From Gibbula magus (Eukaryota; Mollusca; Gastropoda; Trochida; Trochidae), in contig OW388296.1 of the NCBI GenBank assembly GCA_936450465.1, positions 13,947,867-14,011,866 on the forward strand: a stretch of 64,000 bases of DNA, given 5' to 3'. The notes under the pieces were generated by a model. That model did no database searches. It was not told the origin of the DNA and worked only from the letters and a program-made list of their open reading frames with translations. The position numbers and the translations under genes are program-made. Positions 61,432-64,000 of the stretch are shown one piece after another. Every line of letters starts with the position of its first letter. The first letter of the stretch is position 1.

Positions 61432-62987
61432 CACTGACGGGCAAAAGTTAGTATATGGCTATTTTGACATCATGTAAGAAAGCCAAACAGAAACATTTCT
61501 TCCAGAACTTTAATTCATCAAAATCAACAACCAATTACGGTTTAAATAACAACAAAAGTACAAGTTCTTTGTTAAACGTCTCTGACATGTTGATCCTCAA
61601 ACACACATGGGGTCGATTATCTCTAAATCCATAGTAACAGATTATACCGGGGCCAAGTTTATGAGTCACTGGATGGATCAGTCATTAACAAGAGAGTCAG
61701 TAGCGGGTGTAACCACCCTCTGCGTCGATGCATGCCCTCAAACGTCTCCTCATTGTCGTTGTCAAACGGCGGATGACGTCATTGGGAATGCGGTTCCACT
61801 CTTCCGTCAGGGCTTGCTCTAGCTGTTGTCTAATCTGTGGAACATGTTGGCGTCTTCTGATTTGTCTGTCCAGATGATCCCATATGTGTTCAACCGGATT
61901 CATATCCGGTGAGCAGGCTGGCCACGGCAAAACATCAACGTTATTTCTCTGCAGAAAGGCATGGGTCTCTCTGGCAGTATCGGGTCTCGCATTGTCCTGT
62001 TGAAAGATGACACCCTGGGGTTGATTCTGTAGGAAGGGTAGTGCAACTGGCTGCAAAATCTGTCCAATATAACCACGTGCATTGAGATTTTCTTGCACGA
62101 TCACTAAACGGGTCTTCTGGTCCCACCCCATACCATAACGCCACCTCCATCATATGCATGAACCTCTCTGATGCATGGCCGTGCCAAATGTTCCCCTGCC
62201 CGACGGTATATCCGTCCCTGCCATCAGCTCTGTAGAGTTTGAAACAACTTTCGTCAGAAAACAGAACTCTTTGCCATTCTCGCACTTGCCATCTGTAAAC
62301 TTGCCTTGCCCATCGAAGTCTGTTTTGAAAATGTCTGAAGGTCGGGACAATGCCGCGCAAGGGCCGATAAGCCCTAATACCAGCATTTCGCAATCTTCGG
62401 GTCACTGTGCGTTGACTTTCACGATGTCCCAGTGCTGTTTCCGCCGTAGCCGTCGCCGTCGCCGTCGCCGTCACAAACCTGTTCCGGAGATGAATTGTCC
62501 GGATGTAACGGTCTTTCTGGTCTGTAGTAACCCGTGGCCGTCCACTTCTTGTACTGTCTTTGGTACTACCAGTGTTACGGTAACGTGAGAACAGCCTAGA
62601 GATTGTTGCTAGCGTGCAGTTGAAGGTTCTCGCAATGTGAGCTTGAGAAGCTCCCATGTCTCTCATTCCAATGGCTCGCTCTCTCTGTATTTGCGTTAAC
62701 TTCGGCATTTTTTCACGTGCGTTCACTAACTGTGATCGAACAGCGTAAATCTACCCGATTTATGTCCTTCTGTGGCATGCACGCGCATTTAACTAAATTT
62801 GAAAAAGACCCGTTTTACCATTTTCTCGTGCTATTGATCACGTGACTTCATGCAGTGAAATCACGTGCATTTGGTAGTATTCCATCGAAACACACAATGT
62901 TTGTTTCCGTTATTGCAGTTTAATATAGATACGCAATATTTCTACACAACGATTTGAAAACGTTATACTAACTTTTGCCCGTCAGTG
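61432..62987 (-). mobile_element. Tc1-type DNA transposon, full length, inactivated
   Basis: The ends cactgacgggcaaaagttag and its reverse complement ctaacttttgcccgtcagtg are intact and flanked by the TA target duplication (61430-61431, 62988-62989). The total of 1556 bp is a normal Tc1 length. One transposase gene lies on the minus strand and is broken by frameshift. It inserted into a region that has a diverged duplicate at 60110-60300. Confidence 0.93.
61697..62726 (-). pseudogene. Tc1-family transposase, DD34E, frameshifted
   Basis: The N-terminal part (62726 down to about 62150) has paired helix-turn-helix DNA-binding regions (RERAIGMRDMGASQAHIAR; TISRLFSRYRNTGSTKD; GRPRVTT) and the first catalytic Asp in LFSDES. 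The second part (62131-61697) is in another frame. It carries the second Asp (FQQDNARPD) and the Glu in NPVEHIWD with 34 residues between them, the Tc1 DD34E signature, and ends at EGGYTRY. The frame is lost around 62130-62150 in the region that should read GGGVMVWGG. A gacggc/gccgtc hexanucleotide expansion at 62447-62475 inserts an Ala-Thr run. The gene is not functional as it stands. Confidence 0.92.
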
Positions 62988-64000
62988 TACATAATCAATC
63001 ATGCAGATAGCCGTTACACATCACGAAGGAATCATATATACGACCGACTAAAGTGATAAAATTGCAAAGTAATTGGGTATATAGTCTCAATTTGGACCTA
63101 ATTTAAACCATTAAACTGTAACAGATAAACTAAACATGATTGACGCCACCTTCAAGATTCTAACACATTTGTCTCTCTTTAATCAGAAAAGCGTCTATCT
63201 AAGCCCTATGAATAGTTTTATCTTGTAATATTTAATAGGAAGACAAATGTTAACACCATTTATTCGGAACAAATATGAAATTTATTGTACCTTTTATATA
63301 TAACTTCAAAATATGAAATACGTGTACAAAAAATTGCAATCAATGAAGCACCTGTGTATTATGGGCTGCTTCTGTTGATAACAGTCCAAAACTTGAAATG
63401 AATAGATACAATTTCACATTTAATCATACTTAATCTGCCATTAAATTCAGTCATAAGATGATATCTCGTCATTATAATTCTCATTTTCGTGCTGAAACAA
63501 TGGTGAACGTAGGCAATCGTGATATGCGCATATATGCTCGTATTAAAGATATTAACTCCGTTATTTTCAGTCATATGGGTAATAGCACTCGCTATGTTCA
63601 ACATTGAAATCATTCACTGACCATCAGACACTTATCGAAGTGGAAGTCCATTTACTTAATAAAAGGCTTTGCACTTAACTTAAGTTTTACTTTCCAATAC
63701 TTTCACTATGAAATTCTATCGATCTATCGATCTGCAACTTTTTTATGATGGTGAATGGATTAGCTCAAAGGTATTGCTAATCATGAAAAACAAATTGAAA
63801 ATTAAACATTTATATTTGGGGTTATTGTTTTGTAAATCGGTCTATGCTTAGCTGAGGTGAGATGTAGGCAGCTGCATGCAAATGACAAAATGTCATATTC
63901 TAGGCTCCAACGTTGTATCATTTGTTTACTACTTTTCGTGGGGTTCAACTGTTCTGGAAGACATCCGTGATACTTACCAAATGTCTTTTTACATAATGTG
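62988..64000. other. Gene-free AT-rich right edge
   Basis: No exon, structured repeat or RNA gene recognised on either strand. Confidence 0.45.

Noticed and set aside
61697..62726. Domesticated transposase gene
   Set aside because: Frame is broken in the catalytic region and the element keeps normal transposon ends and TA sites.

Overview
This is AT-rich, intron-rich animal nuclear DNA. Small exons with GT/AG splice sites, large introns, tRNA-derived SINEs, a Tc1 element and several families of small inverted-repeat elements point to a lophotrochozoan, most likely a mollusc. The species cannot be fixed from the sequence alone. I rebuilt four protein-coding genes by joining exons whose splice phases agree. 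Nothing prokaryotic (operon, CRISPR, defence island) is present. Layout, left to right. (1) 1-6260, minus: the 5' part of a nischarin-like PX-domain gene running off the left edge; its introns hold two copies of a tRNA-derived SINE and a long palindrome. (2) 6261-12233: mostly gene-free, with a ~145-bp tandem repeat at 8829-9480 and a convincing orphan acidic terminal exon at 11346-11425. (3) 12234-22132, minus: a complete ten-exon gene for a Notch-ligand-like protein of about 1295 residues: signal peptide, MNNL domain, DSL domain, 21 EGF repeats in one 2.8-kb exon, Ser/Thr-rich stalk, juxtamembrane domain, one membrane span and a very short tail. (4) 22133-30916: no intact gene; a foldback element, a dead LINE and a 48-bp truncated retroposon. 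(5) 30917-41676, minus: a complete twelve-exon gene for the gamma subunit of mitochondrial NAD-dependent isocitrate dehydrogenase (IDH3G, 396 residues), its introns filled with inverted-repeat elements. (6) 41677-42166: a short head-to-head intergenic region, then 42167-46279, plus: an ankyrin-repeat and SOCS-box gene (335 residues). (7) 46280-64000: no cellular gene recognised; SINE fragments, a 33-unit 51-bp minisatellite that stays open for 614 codons, a 16-copy satellite whose every unit carries a 20-bp palindrome, diverged local duplications, and a broken Tc1 transposon with intact ends at 61432-62987. The four genes have no evident joint pathway: membrane and phosphoinositide trafficking, Notch-type signalling, the TCA cycle, and Cullin-RING ubiquitin ligation. 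The most unusual gene is the Notch-ligand-like one. The most unusual non-coding structures are the two arrays at 52107-53790 and 54826-55495, about 1 kb apart.
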